A stretch of DNA of 64,000 bases from Rhodopseudomonas rhenobacensis (GTDB taxonomy: Bacteria > Pseudomonadota > Alphaproteobacteria > Rhizobiales > Xanthobacteraceae): contig NZ_JACHIH010000001.1 of NCBI RefSeq assembly GCF_014203125.1, positions 293,546 to 357,545 of the forward strand, in the 5' to 3' direction. The notes beneath the pieces were generated by a model that did no database searches, had not been told where the DNA came from, and was given only the letters and a program-made list of their open reading frames with translations. The translations under genes and the position numbers were made by a program. Below, in pieces: positions 46,711-55,387 of the stretch (position 1 is its first letter; every line of letters starts with the position of its first letter).

Positions 46711-46792
46711 AGCCTGGGAGTTAGCGAGGGCTGCACCCAGCGGAGGCTGCAAACTTTGATGGCGTCGGTTACGTATTGCGTCAGCAGCAGCG

Positions 46793-47371
46793 TTATTGCG
46801 CCGGCGCCGGCTGCTGCATCCGCGGCATCGGCTCGGCCTCCAACAGCGGCAGGTGAGCGGCCTGCCAGCCGTCGGTGCCCTCGGGATACCAGGCGACGTT
46901 GCTGTAGCCGTAGCCGAGCGCGCGCTTTGCCGCGTTCCACGACATCCAGCAATTCGCCTGACAATAGAACACCACCAGCCGCGCGCGATTGCCGCCGGTG
47001 GCGCGTTGCAGGCCCTCGCGCAGATAGTCCTCCATCGTTGATGCGAGCGCGCCGTAGCCGGTGTCGGGCAGCCACAGGCTGCCGGGAATGTCGAGCCGCG
47101 GCCGGTCGCGCCACACCGTGCCCTCCGGCAGGTTGGCGGGCTTCGGCGGCCGCGGCATGGCGTCGATGAACGCGGCTTCGCCTGCGCGCCACAGCGCCTG
47201 TGCCTCCGCGGTCGACAGCACGCGGGCGCCTTGCAGCGTTGCCGGCACCGGCGCGCGATATTCCTCCATGCGATAGCCGGAGGGCTCCGGCGGCGCGGCG
47301 GCGCCGTCTTCCGCCGCAGCCGGCGCCGTCAGCGCCAGCAGCAGCCACAGGCCGGAGAGCAGCCGCTTCAT
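46793..47371 (-). CDS. PQQ-dependent catabolism-associated CxxxCW motif protein
   Basis: The 192-residue protein has a signal peptide (about residues 1-21) and a rhodanese-like fold with the diagnostic Cys-Gln-Ala-Asn-Cys-Trp at 137-142 (the family called CXXCW, TIGR03865). The cysteines suggest a redox or sulfur-carrier role in the periplasm beside the SoxYZ-like protein encoded later. Its ATG overlaps the stop of the XoxJ-like gene; a GTG one codon earlier is also possible. Confidence 0.93.
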   Translation of the reverse strand: MKRLLSGLWLLLALTAPAAAEDGAAAPPEPSGYRMEEYRAPVPATLQGARVLSTAEAQALWRAGEAAFIDAMPRPPKPANLPEGTVWRDRPRLDIPGSLWLPDTGYGALASTMEDYLREGLQRATGGNRARLVVFYCQANCWMSWNAAKRALGYGYSNVAWYPEGTDGWQAAHLPLLEAEPMPRMQQPAPAQ

Positions 47372-48315
47372 CACGGCTGCTTCGCGGCGGTTGCGGCGCC
47401 GAGCGGCCGGTTGTTCTCATCCAACAGCGGCACGCCGAATTCCAGCAGGATGTTGTTGATCTCCGGCTGGCTGTCCTGGATCAAGCGGTTGAGCTGCCGT
47501 TTCCAGTTCTGGTCGGCGGCGCGCACCCCCATGCCGATCCGGTAGGCGAGCTGCGGACCCCGGGTTTCCTTGACCAGCGGCGTGACGTGCAGCGGCGGGT
47601 TGGCCTCCTTGGCGTAGTAGCCGGCCATCGGTCCCCACAGGATGCCGGCGTCGATCTCGCCGGATTTGATGTCGCCGATCATCGCCGCGGCGGAGGAATC
47701 CACCCTGGTGTCGATCATCAAGGGATACGGCTTGGCGGTCGCCATCATGCCGTTGACCGCCATGTTGGTCGCGGGCGGGGTGCCGGCGACGATGCCGATG
47801 TGCTTGCCCTTGAGCCGCGGGTCGTCGAGCGTGGTGACCTGGTCGAGCTCGGTCCCGGGCTTCGCCACCAGCGCATAGGCCGTGCGGTAATACGGATTGG
47901 TGCCTTGCGCCAAGTCGTCGCCCTGCGGGAAGCCCATGATCACGTCGCAGCGATGCGCGGCGAGCGTCATCCGCACGAAGCCGGTGGCCTGCGGAAAGAA
48001 CACATAGTCGAGCGATTTATGCAGCTTGGCGGCGAACAACTCAGCGATTCTGTTCTCGAAGCCCTCGCCCTTGTCGTTGGAGAACGGCAGATTGCGGGGG
48101 TCGGCGCAGACCCGCAGCACCTTGGGATCGATCAGCTCGATCGACAGATCCGCAGAGTCCGGCGGCGGCGCCGGGGCTTGAGCCTGGACTTGAGCCGGGG
48201 CTTGCACTTGGACTTGCGCTTGGACTTGCGCCTGGGCGCTGCTGCCGATCAGCAGCGTGGCGCAGGCCAGGGCGGCGGCGCGGGCGCGCCAGCCGTCGGG
48301 CTTCAATCTCATCAT
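47371..48315 (-). CDS. xoxJ: XoxJ-like periplasmic solute-binding protein
   Basis: The 314-residue protein has a signal peptide (about residues 1-29), a Gln/Val/Ala/Pro tandem-like spacer (about 30-50), and a family 3 binding-protein fold beginning Leu-Arg-Val-Cys-Ala-Asp-Pro-Arg-Asn-Leu-Pro-Phe-Ser. It matches the quinoprotein-associated class typified by XoxJ/MxaJ, thought to help activate the dehydrogenase. It lies between the CxxxCW gene and pedF on the same strand as xoxF, in the classic xoxF-G-J style order. Confidence 0.92.
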   Translation of the reverse strand: MMRLKPDGWRARAAALACATLLIGSSAQAQVQAQVQVQAPAQVQAQAPAPPPDSADLSIELIDPKVLRVCADPRNLPFSNDKGEGFENRIAELFAAKLHKSLDYVFFPQATGFVRMTLAAHRCDVIMGFPQGDDLAQGTNPYYRTAYALVAKPGTELDQVTTLDDPRLKGKHIGIVAGTPPATNMAVNGMMATAKPYPLMIDTRVDSSAAAMIGDIKSGEIDAGILWGPMAGYYAKEANPPLHVTPLVKETRGPQLAYRIGMGVRAADQNWKRQLNRLIQDSQPEINNILLEFGVPLLDENNRPLGAATAAKQP

Positions 48316-48386
48316 CGCCGTTGCCTCGTTGATCGAACCCCCGCGCCCGCCATGACCGCAGCGCCGGGCCGGCCCGCCGCGCCCGC

Positions 48387-48950
48387 TCAACGCTGATCCA
48401 TGCATGAGTTTTCCTGTAGCGCCGCGGCGACCGGCTTGCCCTCATGATTCGCCGGCCGCACCCGGCCGAGCGCGCCGGTGGAGCGCGCGCGCAGATAGAT
48501 GTAGAGATCGTCGATGTGGCAGGCGACGTTCAGGTTGTGGCCGAACGCCGGCATCACGTTCTCGGTGGAGGAAGTGACGTTCTTGCGGCCGTTGGCGACG
48601 GTGGTGAGGAAATCGCCGTAGCTCATGTCCTTGACCGAGTCCTTCAGCGCCGGCGCGTAGCTCGAGCCCTCGCCATAGGGGCCGTGGCAGACGTGACACT
48701 CCGAATGATAGTGCCGGAATCCCGAATAGGTGAACCAGTCGACGGTGCCGTCCGCGGTGATGTTGAACGTCGGATTGCCTTCCTTGTCGAGATATTTGCC
48801 GTCCGTCGACTTGATCGGGGTGGGCTCGGGCGGCGGCGTCGACACCTTGCCGACCGTGGTCGCTTCGTTGCTGGGGGAAGCGGCGTCCTCCGCGAAAGCG
48901 AGACCCGCACACGCCACGATCCCGATCGCAGCCAAACCGAAATGCATCAT
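48387..48950 (-). CDS. Cytochrome c-550 (PedF/XoxG type)
   Basis: The 187-residue protein has a signal peptide (about residues 1-20), a single heme site Cys85-His-Val-Cys88-His89, and a probable axial Met133 in Asn-Val-Met-Pro-Ala-Phe-Gly. It fits the PedF class (TIGR04494) that accepts electrons from PQQ alcohol dehydrogenases, filling the role of XoxG. It sits between xoxF and xoxJ. An ATG one codon in is also possible. Confidence 0.92.
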   Translation of the reverse strand: MMHFGLAAIGIVACAGLAFAEDAASPSNEATTVGKVSTPPPEPTPIKSTDGKYLDKEGNPTFNITADGTVDWFTYSGFRHYHSECHVCHGPYGEGSSYAPALKDSVKDMSYGDFLTTVANGRKNVTSSTENVMPAFGHNLNVACHIDDLYIYLRARSTGALGRVRPANHEGKPVAAALQENSCMDQR

Positions 48951-49132
48951 ACGCAAGGGGTTCTCTCCGACGTTTCCGAATGTTGACGTTTCTTGTGGAG
49001 CTTTTTTGGTCGTAGCCGAGTGGCCGCCGCATCGCCGCTCGCGGCGGCGCTCGGCCGGCGGGCCCGCTGGGCCCGCAACGATCATCCCGGCGCGAGGAGC
49101 AAGTCCCCACGCCGGGATGCGGTTTTGGAGCG

Positions 49133-50938
49133 CTACTGCGGCAACGCGAACACCGTCAGGGCGCCGCCGAGCGCGGTGTAGTTGTTCAGCGAGGCATAGC
49201 CGCCGACCGCGCCGAGACCCGCGGTCGGATCGGTCAGACCCGCCGCCAGACCGATCCCGGCCCAACCGCCGACGCCGGACAGGATCGCGATATATTGCCG
49301 GCCGCCGTGCTCATAGGTGGTGACATTGCCGATGATGCCGGAGGGAGTCTTGAACTTGTAGAGCTCCTTGCCGGTCTTGGCGTCGACCGCCTTGAGGTAG
49401 CCTTCCAGCGTGCCGTAGAACACCACGCCGCCGGCGGTCGCGAGCGCACCCGACCACACCGAGAACTGCTCCTTGTTCGACCACACGATCTTGCCGGTCT
49501 TGTTGTCCCAGGCGATGAAATTGCCCATATGGGTGTCGCCGGGAGGCGGATACATCGACAGCGTCGCCCCGACATAGGGCTGGCCGGCGGTGTAGCTCAC
49601 CTTGAACGGCTCGTAGTCCATGCAGACGTGGTTGGTCGGCACGTAGAACAGCTGGGTGTCCGGCGAATAGGCCGCCGGCTGCTGATCCTTGGTGCCGAGC
49701 GCGGCCGGGCAGATCCCCTTGTTGTTGAAGTCTTCGCCCTGCTTGTCGGTCGAGTACTGATCGACCACCTTGGGCCGGCCATAGGTCGGCGAGGCCTTGT
49801 CCATGTCGACGCCGGAGGTCCAGTTCACCTTCGGGTCGTACTTTTCGGCCACCAGCAGTTCGCCGTTGGTGCGGTCCATGGTGTAGGCGAGACCGTTGCG
49901 GTCGAAATGCGTCAACAGCTTGCGGTTCTGGCCGTTGACCTGTTGATCGCTGAGGATCATCTCGTTGACGCCGTCATAGTCCCACTCGTCGTGCGGCGTC
50001 ATCTGGTAGGCCCACTTCGCCATCCCGGTATCGGGATCGCGGGCGAAAATGGTCATCGACCATTTGTTGTCGCCGGGCCGCTGCTTCGGGTTCCAGGTCG
50101 AGGGATTGCCGGAGCCGTAATACACCAGGTTCAGCTCGGGATCGTAGGAGGTCCAGCCCCAGGTGCAGCCGCCGCCGACCTTCCACTGATCGCCCTGCCA
50201 GGTCTTCAGGCTGGAGTCCTTGCCGACCGGCTTGCCGAGCACGGTGGTCTTTTCCGGATCGAACATGATCTGATCGTCCGGGCCTTCGGAGAACGCCCGC
50301 CAGACCTGCTTGCCGGTCTTGGTGTCGTAGGCGGTCATGTGGCACTGCACGCCGAATTCGCCCCCCGAGATGCCGATCAGCACCTTGTCCTTGATCACCA
50401 GCGGCGCCGAAGTGCCGGTGCCGCCCTTGGTCGGATCGCCGTTTTGGACCGACCACGCCACCTTGCCGGTCTTGGCATCGAGCGCCACCAGCGTGGTGTC
50501 GGCCTGATGCAGGAAGATCTTGCCGTCGCCATAGGCGACGCCGCGATTCACGGTGTCGCAGCACATCACCGGAATGACGTTGGGATCCTGCTTCGGCTCG
50601 TACTTCCAGACGATCTTGTTCTCGTCGTTGAGGTCGAGCGCGTAGACCTTGTTGGGGAACGGGGTGTGGACGTACATCATGTTGCCGATGATCAGCGGGC
50701 CGCCCTCGTGGCCGCGCAGCACGCCGGTCGAGAACGTCCAGGCCACCTGCAACTTGGCGACGTTGTCGGCGGTGATCTGCTTCAGCGTCGAATAGCGCGT
50801 ACTGGCGTAGTTCCCGGCCGGGATCACCCAGTCCTTCGGGTTCTGCTGCATCTTGATGAGTTCGTCATTGGCCTGGGCACCGCCCGAGGCCATAACCGCC
50901 GCAGCACTAAAACAGGCGGCGAATAGCACCTTGTGCAT
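49133..50938 (-). CDS. xoxF: Lanthanide-dependent PQQ methanol/alcohol dehydrogenase XoxF
   Basis: The 601-residue periplasmic quinoprotein has a signal peptide (residues 1-23) and eight Trp-docking propeller blades. Vicinal Cys126-Cys127, Glu194, Asn278 and catalytic Asp320 are in place, and Asp322 completes the Asp-Tyr-Asp motif that marks lanthanide-binding enzymes; calcium MxaF has Ala there. The overall sequence suits the XoxF5 group. It oxidises methanol (often also formaldehyde or ethanol) and passes electrons to the cytochrome c encoded next. GGAGG is 5 bases upstream of ATG 50938. Confidence 0.97.
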   Translation of the reverse strand: MHKVLFAACFSAAAVMASGGAQANDELIKMQQNPKDWVIPAGNYASTRYSTLKQITADNVAKLQVAWTFSTGVLRGHEGGPLIIGNMMYVHTPFPNKVYALDLNDENKIVWKYEPKQDPNVIPVMCCDTVNRGVAYGDGKIFLHQADTTLVALDAKTGKVAWSVQNGDPTKGGTGTSAPLVIKDKVLIGISGGEFGVQCHMTAYDTKTGKQVWRAFSEGPDDQIMFDPEKTTVLGKPVGKDSSLKTWQGDQWKVGGGCTWGWTSYDPELNLVYYGSGNPSTWNPKQRPGDNKWSMTIFARDPDTGMAKWAYQMTPHDEWDYDGVNEMILSDQQVNGQNRKLLTHFDRNGLAYTMDRTNGELLVAEKYDPKVNWTSGVDMDKASPTYGRPKVVDQYSTDKQGEDFNNKGICPAALGTKDQQPAAYSPDTQLFYVPTNHVCMDYEPFKVSYTAGQPYVGATLSMYPPPGDTHMGNFIAWDNKTGKIVWSNKEQFSVWSGALATAGGVVFYGTLEGYLKAVDAKTGKELYKFKTPSGIIGNVTTYEHGGRQYIAILSGVGGWAGIGLAAGLTDPTAGLGAVGGYASLNNYTALGGALTVFALPQ

Positions 50939-50972
50939 CTCGAATCCTCCCATGTGAAGTTTTTAGGTCGTC

Positions 50973-51007
50973 TTGGTCTTTTTTGGTCTTTTTGGTTTCT
51001 TGGTCTT
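50973..51007 (-). repeat. Phased AAGACCAA repeats in the xoxF leader
   Basis: On the + strand TTGGTCTT starts at 50973, 50983 and 51000, with a variant TTGGTTTC at 50992. The spacing is 8-10 bases, near one helical turn. The A-rich minus strand has phased A-tracts, which often bend DNA. They lie about 35-70 bases upstream of the xoxF start. Confidence 0.75.
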
Positions 51008-51055
51008 GGTGTCTTTGCAGCGAAGCCTGTTATCGGCCCCTTGTCGCAGCGTTTG

Positions 51056-51087
51056 TATTTTATGACGTCTTTATTTTATGACGTCTT
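51056..51087. repeat. Exact 16-base tandem duplication
   Basis: TATTTTATGACGTCTT is repeated head to tail at 51056-51071 and 51072-51087. Each unit contains the palindrome GACGTC. Confidence 0.9.
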
Positions 51088-51220
51088 GGAGATCCTGCGG
51101 CTCGATCCGCGGCCCGGATCGAAGCGCTTATGTCGTCTTGCGAAATGTACGATCGAACCCGTCAGCTCGGGCTGTCGCAGTCGGCTGCTCTTGGCGGCGG
51201 TCGATTTTGACAGTCGATTT

Positions 51221-51259
51221 AGGCGGTCGATCCAGGCAGTCGATCCAGGCAGTCGATTG
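51221..51259. repeat. 13-base tandem repeat, three units
   Basis: AGGCGGTCGATCC, AGGCAGTCGATCC and AGGCAGTCGATTG follow each other directly at 51221-51233, 51234-51246 and 51247-51259. Further GTCGAT words occur just upstream and downstream. Confidence 0.88.
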
Positions 51260-51735
51260 AAGGCTTGGCGTCGATTGGCTAAGTCCGGTTGCAGCAAGCA
51301 CCACTCGAGGTGACGCGCCCAGCATCACCCCGTCATAAGCGGACGTCGGTCGCGAACTACGCGATCCTGCAGCAACCTCATTCGCAGCACTTGATTCGGC
51401 GTCTTATCCGTTGCGGCTCAAGACGGCTGCCAATCCAGCTTCGCCTGCAGAAGTCGAAGATCCCTCACGTCGTCGGTCGAAACGCGTTCGTCGAAACGAT
51501 CAGTCGCACTCTCAGATCGAGGCGATCAGGGATGGCGCGCTCTTGTCGAAAGACCGCTCCTCGCCGCCTCAGCTTCCGCCCGTCCCGGCTTTCGCGTGTC
51601 CCGAGGCCATGGTTGGTGTCGGATGCAGGTAAATGCTATTCTGGCCTCTCGCAGCGTGCAACAAAAATAATAATCATTCCCTGATAGGCAGATGCACTGC
51701 AGCATTCTCCGGAACTACTAACAGGTCGATCGCCC

Positions 51736-52671
51736 ATGCGTGTTCGCCGCCTGCTGACCACTCTATTAGTATGGGCAGGTCTCGCTGCGCTGCAATGTCA
51801 GGCAGAGCCGCTGTCCGCGCCGCTGCCGGTCGACGAAGTGGCGCCGGGCGTGTTCGTTCATATCGGCGCCATCGCGTTGATGCGGAAGGACAATGACGGC
51901 GGCATCGGCAATCTCGGTTTCGTCGTCGGCAACGACGCCGTCGCGGTGATCGATAGCGGCGGCAGCGTCCGCGAAGGCCGAAGGCTGCGCGCCGCGATCC
52001 GGGCGCGGACCGACACGCCGATCCGCTACGTGATCAACACCCACGGCCATCCCGATCACGTCTTCGGCAACGCAGCATTCGTCGCCGACGGCGCCACGTT
52101 CGTCGGTCACCATCGATTGCCGGCGGCGCTGAAGCTGCGCGGCCCCTATTATCTCGAGGCGTTTCGCCGGCTGTTGGGCGATGAACTGATCGACGAAGTC
52201 AGGATCATTCCGCCGACCCTGCTGGTCGATCAGACCATGACGCTCGACCTCGGCGGCCGCAAACTAACACTGGCGGCCTGGCCGGTCGCGCATAGCGACT
52301 GCGACCTGACGGTGTTCGACGAAACCACCGCCACGCTGTTCGCCGGCGACCTTTCGTTCGTGACGCACATTCCCGTGATCGACGGCAGCCTGAAGGGATT
52401 GCTCGCGGTGCTCGAGCAGCTCGACAAGATCCCCGCGCAACGTCTGGTTCCCGGCCACGGCCCGGTCGCCGAACCGCATCAGGCCTTCGCCGCGCAGCGG
52501 CGCTACTTGCAAACACTCAGCAATGATACACGCGCGATGATCGCCCGCGGCGCGAAATTGTCGGAGGCGGCCGACACCGCGGCGGCGTCGGAGCGCCCGC
52601 GCTGGCAGATGTTCGACGACTACAACGCCCGCAACGCAACTGCAGCATACTCTGAAATTGAATGGGAATAG
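51736..52671 (+). CDS. Quinoprotein relay system zinc metallohydrolase (SoxH-related)
   Basis: The 311-residue protein has a signal peptide (about residues 1-23) and an MBL fold with Thr-His-Gly-His-Pro-Asp-His-Val, a further Cys-Asp and Gly-His-Gly-Pro-Val. It matches the metallohydrolases named as part of quinoprotein relay systems (TIGR04558/04559 group), related to SoxH. The SoxYZ-like carrier gene follows 54 bases later. Its substrate is unknown; a thioester or sulfur adduct on the carrier protein has been proposed for the class. Confidence 0.88.
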   Translation: MRVRRLLTTLLVWAGLAALQCQAEPLSAPLPVDEVAPGVFVHIGAIALMRKDNDGGIGNLGFVVGNDAVAVIDSGGSVREGRRLRAAIRARTDTPIRYVINTHGHPDHVFGNAAFVADGATFVGHHRLPAALKLRGPYYLEAFRRLLGDELIDEVRIIPPTLLVDQTMTLDLGGRKLTLAAWPVAHSDCDLTVFDETTATLFAGDLSFVTHIPVIDGSLKGLLAVLEQLDKIPAQRLVPGHGPVAEPHQAFAAQRRYLQTLSNDTRAMIARGAKLSEAADTAAASERPRWQMFDDYNARNATAAYSEIEWE

Positions 52672-52725
52672 CACCGCGCATCGCGTAGCTTGAGCGCGCG
52701 GATGGCAGATCGAGAGGAGGAGCGC

Positions 52726-53553
52726 ATGCTGGCGAACCGCTTGCTGAGCCTGATCGCGGGGGTCGCGATGCTGCAAGGAGCCGCCTCGGCGGCGCGCGCC
52801 GATGCGCCGGCGCCCTACGATCCGTGGCCGAGCCTGCAGCAGGAAATCTTCAAAGGCCGGGCGATGCAGGACGGCAATGGCGTGCTGGCGATCGAGATGC
52901 CCGGCCGCGCCGAGGATGCGGCGATCGTGCCGGTGACGCTGCGGCTTAAGCTGCCGCCCGGCGACGCGCGAAAAGTCAGCGCCATCACTTTGGTGATCGA
53001 CCAGAATCCGTCGCCGCTGGCGGCGCGGTTCGAACTCGGCCGCGACGCCGGGGTGTCGGAAATTTCCACCCGGGTGCGGGTCAATTCCTACACCGACGTC
53101 CATGCCATCGCCGAGCTCAGCGACGGCCAGCTCTACATGGTGAAGACCTTCGTCAAGGCCTCGGGCGGCTGCTCGGTGCCGGCCGCCAAGGACGCGGTCG
53201 AAGCCCGCAACAATCTCGGGCAGATCCGGTTCCGGCAATTCGCCAAGGCCGGCGACGGCCACAGCAGCGGCGCCCGCGAGGCGCAGATCATGATCGGCCA
53301 TCCCAACAATTCCGGGCTGCAGATGGATCAGCTGACCCGGGCCTACACCCCGGCGTTCTTCGTCAACGAGATGCAGGTCTGGCTCGACGACGCCCCGGTG
53401 CTCTCCATGGAAGGCGGCATCTCGATTTCGGAAAACCCGAATTTCCAGTTCAGCTACGTGCCGACCGGCGGCAAGCAATTCCGGATCGAGGCCAAGGACA
53501 CCGAAGGCCACGTCTTCCAGGGCGAGTGGAAGGCGGAGACGTCGGGGATGTGA
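52726..53553 (+). CDS. Quinoprotein dehydrogenase-associated SoxYZ-like carrier protein
   Basis: The 275-residue protein has a signal peptide (about residues 1-22) and fuses SoxY-like and SoxZ-like halves. The SoxY-type carrier cysteine is in Ala-Ser-Gly-Gly-Cys-Ser-Val-Pro-Ala, and the C-terminal half ends with the SoxZ-like immunoglobulin fold. In Sox systems this cysteine carries the sulfur substrate; here the cargo is unknown. GAGGAGG 6 bases upstream of ATG 52726 fixes the start, although the frame extends to 52690. Confidence 0.9.
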   Translation: MLANRLLSLIAGVAMLQGAASAARADAPAPYDPWPSLQQEIFKGRAMQDGNGVLAIEMPGRAEDAAIVPVTLRLKLPPGDARKVSAITLVIDQNPSPLAARFELGRDAGVSEISTRVRVNSYTDVHAIAELSDGQLYMVKTFVKASGGCSVPAAKDAVEARNNLGQIRFRQFAKAGDGHSSGAREAQIMIGHPNNSGLQMDQLTRAYTPAFFVNEMQVWLDDAPVLSMEGGISISENPNFQFSYVPTGGKQFRIEAKDTEGHVFQGEWKAETSGM

Positions 53554-53645
53554 GCGCGGTTGCTTGCGATTTCCGGCGCATGACCGGCCTAACTGGCGCG
53601 TTGCGGCGCCCGACCCAATAACCCGGCGCCCGGCCCAATAAGATT

Positions 53646-53768
53646 GTCATTCCGGGGCGCGAGAGCGAAGCTCGAGCGAGCCCGGAATCTCGCTGCGGGC
53701 ACGGCGCTATTCCCGTCGCAAGATTCCGGGTTCGCGCGCCGCTGACGCGGCTCGCGCCCCGGAATGAC
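53646..53768. repeat. Intergenic palindromic repeat, family B, copy 3
   Basis: GTCATTCCGGGGCGCGAGAG and CTCGCGCCCCGGAATGAC ends with inner CCCGGAATCTCGC / AAGATTCCGGGTTCGCGCG arms. Confidence 0.9.
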
Positions 53769-53840
53769 CGCCTTTTTATGCGCTGGAAATCACAATTAGT
53801 GAGGCGTGTTTGGCAAGCCGCCCGCTTCCGGATCGCCTTC

Positions 53841-54200
53841 TCAAAAACACCGCACCTCGGCTTCGGCCTGGGCGCGGCGGAGTTCGTTGAGCGCGGCGGT
53901 GGCCTGTTCGGAGGAGCGGAACTGGCCGCCGAGCGTGCCGGGCACCTGCGCCATGCTGAGCACGGTCTCGGCGGTGACGTAGCGGTCATAAGGCAGCAGC
54001 GAGGCGACGACGTCGACCGAGCAGGAGCACTGGTCGAGCGCTTGCCGTGTTTCGCCATTGGCCTTCATGCAGCCGAACACATAGTCGGCGCGCGCCGCGG
54101 TCGGGAAATCATTGACATCGTCGGCATAGCTCGCCGCCGTCATGGCGCCGAGCACGATCACTGCGCCGACAACGCGTCGCATCGACTCTGCCGCCCTCAT
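53841..54200 (-). CDS. Small exported cysteine-containing protein in the PQQ island
   Basis: The 119-residue protein has a signal peptide (about residues 7-26), then Cys-Met-Lys-Ala-Asn-Gly and Gln-Cys-Ser-Cys-Ser-Val-Asp, with a final Cys-Phe at the C-terminus. The start at 54200 is supported by AGGAGG 5 bases upstream. It converges on the SoxYZ-like gene and is divergent from the next ABC binding protein. Small Cys-x-Cys exported proteins of this kind occur near quinoprotein genes in relatives; no function is known. Confidence 0.75.
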   Translation of the reverse strand: MRAAESMRRVVGAVIVLGAMTAASYADDVNDFPTAARADYVFGCMKANGETRQALDQCSCSVDVVASLLPYDRYVTAETVLSMAQVPGTLGGQFRSSEQATAALNELRRAQAEAEVRCF

Positions 54201-54230
54201 AAGGTCCTCCTGCTTTCATTTCTCGTTGGC

Positions 54231-54280
54231 GCATGATCTTCTGCGGAAAACGCCAGCCGGCTTCGGGATCACGCGCGATC
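54231..54280. repeat. Degenerate copy of repeat family I
   Basis: GCATGATCTTCTGCGGAAAA and CTTCGGGATCACGCGCG resemble the 14726-14773 element but the arms no longer match perfectly. Confidence 0.45.
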
Positions 54281-54403
54281 TTAAGACCGTGCTACCATAC
54301 GAACAACAAGCCGGCGGGCAAAGGTTTCGTTGCAGCGCGCGCTTTCGCACCGCAACACGGCTCGCCCAACAAGAAACTAACGTGACACCTTGGGAGGCAC
54401 ATC

Positions 54404-55375
54404 ATGATGTTCGCACGCATCCTGCTGGCCGGGCTGCTGCTCAGCGCCAGCGCGGCGGCGCACGCCGCCGATACCATCCGCCTTGCGGTGCAGAAGACCG
54501 GCACGGTGTCCTGGGAGCTGAAAGTAATCCGCGACCGCGGCCTCGATCGCGACGCCGGGCTCGATCTTGAAGTCACTGAACTGGCGAGCCCGGAGGCCGG
54601 CAAGATTGCGCTGCGCGGCGGCTCCGCCGACGTCATCGTCACCGACTGGCTGTGGGTGTCGCGCGAGCGCGGGCTCGGCGCCAGGCTGTTGTTCTATCCC
54701 TATTCCAGCGCGGTCGGCGCGGTGATGGTGCCTTCGGCCTCGCCGATCACCACGCTCGCCGACCTCAAGGGCCGCAAGCTCGCGGTGGCCGGGGGGCCGA
54801 TCGACAAGAGCTGGCTGCTGCTGCAGGCCGCGGCGAAACAGGACGGCATCGATCTGCGCTCGCAGGCCAGCATCGCCTACGGGGCGCCGCCGCTGCTGGC
54901 GCAAAAGACGCTCAGCGGCGAAATGGACGCCACGCTGAACTACTGGAATTTCTGCGCAGCACTCGAAGCCAAGGGCTTCCGCCGCCTGGTCGGGATCGAA
55001 GAGCTGCTGCCGCGGCTCGGCGCCAAGGGCCGGGTGGCGATGATCGGCTATGTGTTCGACGAGGGCTTCGCCGCGGCGCATGGCGACGCCGTCGCCCGCT
55101 TCATCGCGATGAGCCGCGCCGCCAAGGAGATTCTGGCCAGCTCCGACCAAGCCTGGGACGCCATCGCCCCGCTCACCGGCGCGCCGGACGCGGCGACGCT
55201 GCGCGCCTATCGCGATCGCTACCGCGAGGGCATCCCGCGCCGGCCGATCGCCGATGAGGAGGCCGACGCCCGGGCGCTGTATCGGGTGCTGGCCGCCACC
55301 GGCGGCGCCGAGATCGTGGGACCTGCCGCCGAACTCGACCCCGGCACCTATTATCGCGGCCTGCCCGGCGGCTGA
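54404..55375 (+). CDS. ABC transporter substrate-binding protein (NrtA/SsuA/TauA-like)
   Basis: The 323-residue protein has a signal peptide (about residues 1-22) and the binding-protein pattern Leu-Ala-Val-Gln-Lys-Thr-Gly-Thr-Val-Ser-Trp-Glu, then Gly-Gly-Ser-Ala-Asp-Val-Ile-Val-Thr-Asp-Trp, as in importers of sulfonates, nitrate or thiamin precursors. GGGAGG lies 6 bases before ATG 54404. The permease and ATPase genes follow closely. The ligand is unknown; its place beside xoxF raises the chance of a methylotrophy-linked substrate. Confidence 0.88.
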   Translation: MMFARILLAGLLLSASAAAHAADTIRLAVQKTGTVSWELKVIRDRGLDRDAGLDLEVTELASPEAGKIALRGGSADVIVTDWLWVSRERGLGARLLFYPYSSAVGAVMVPSASPITTLADLKGRKLAVAGGPIDKSWLLLQAAAKQDGIDLRSQASIAYGAPPLLAQKTLSGEMDATLNYWNFCAALEAKGFRRLVGIEELLPRLGAKGRVAMIGYVFDEGFAAAHGDAVARFIAMSRAAKEILASSDQAWDAIAPLTGAPDAATLRAYRDRYREGIPRRPIADEEADARALYRVLAATGGAEIVGPAAELDPGTYYRGLPGG

Positions 55376-55387
55376 GGGGACGCCGCC

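Larger units (their letters stand above)
50951..51735. other. Long divergent control region between xoxF and the metallohydrolase gene
   Basis: About 785 bases hold no convincing gene. Close to xoxF are phased AAGACCAA repeats (minus strand), then two exact 16-base tandem units at 51056-51087 and three 13-base units at 51221-51259. The composition is less GC-rich than the flanks, and the stretch next to the metallohydrolase start (51655-51720) is AT-rich and promoter-like. A 131-codon open frame at 51289-51684 has no family features and is not called. Confidence 0.7.

Noticed and set aside
49133-50938. Calcium-dependent methanol dehydrogenase MxaF
   Set aside because: The Asp-Tyr-Asp motif marks the lanthanide type, and no mxaI small subunit gene follows.
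51289-51684. 131-codon open frame in the xoxF/metallohydrolase gap
   Set aside because: Arg/Ser-rich translation with no domain, no ribosome-binding site and overlap with tandem repeats; probably chance.
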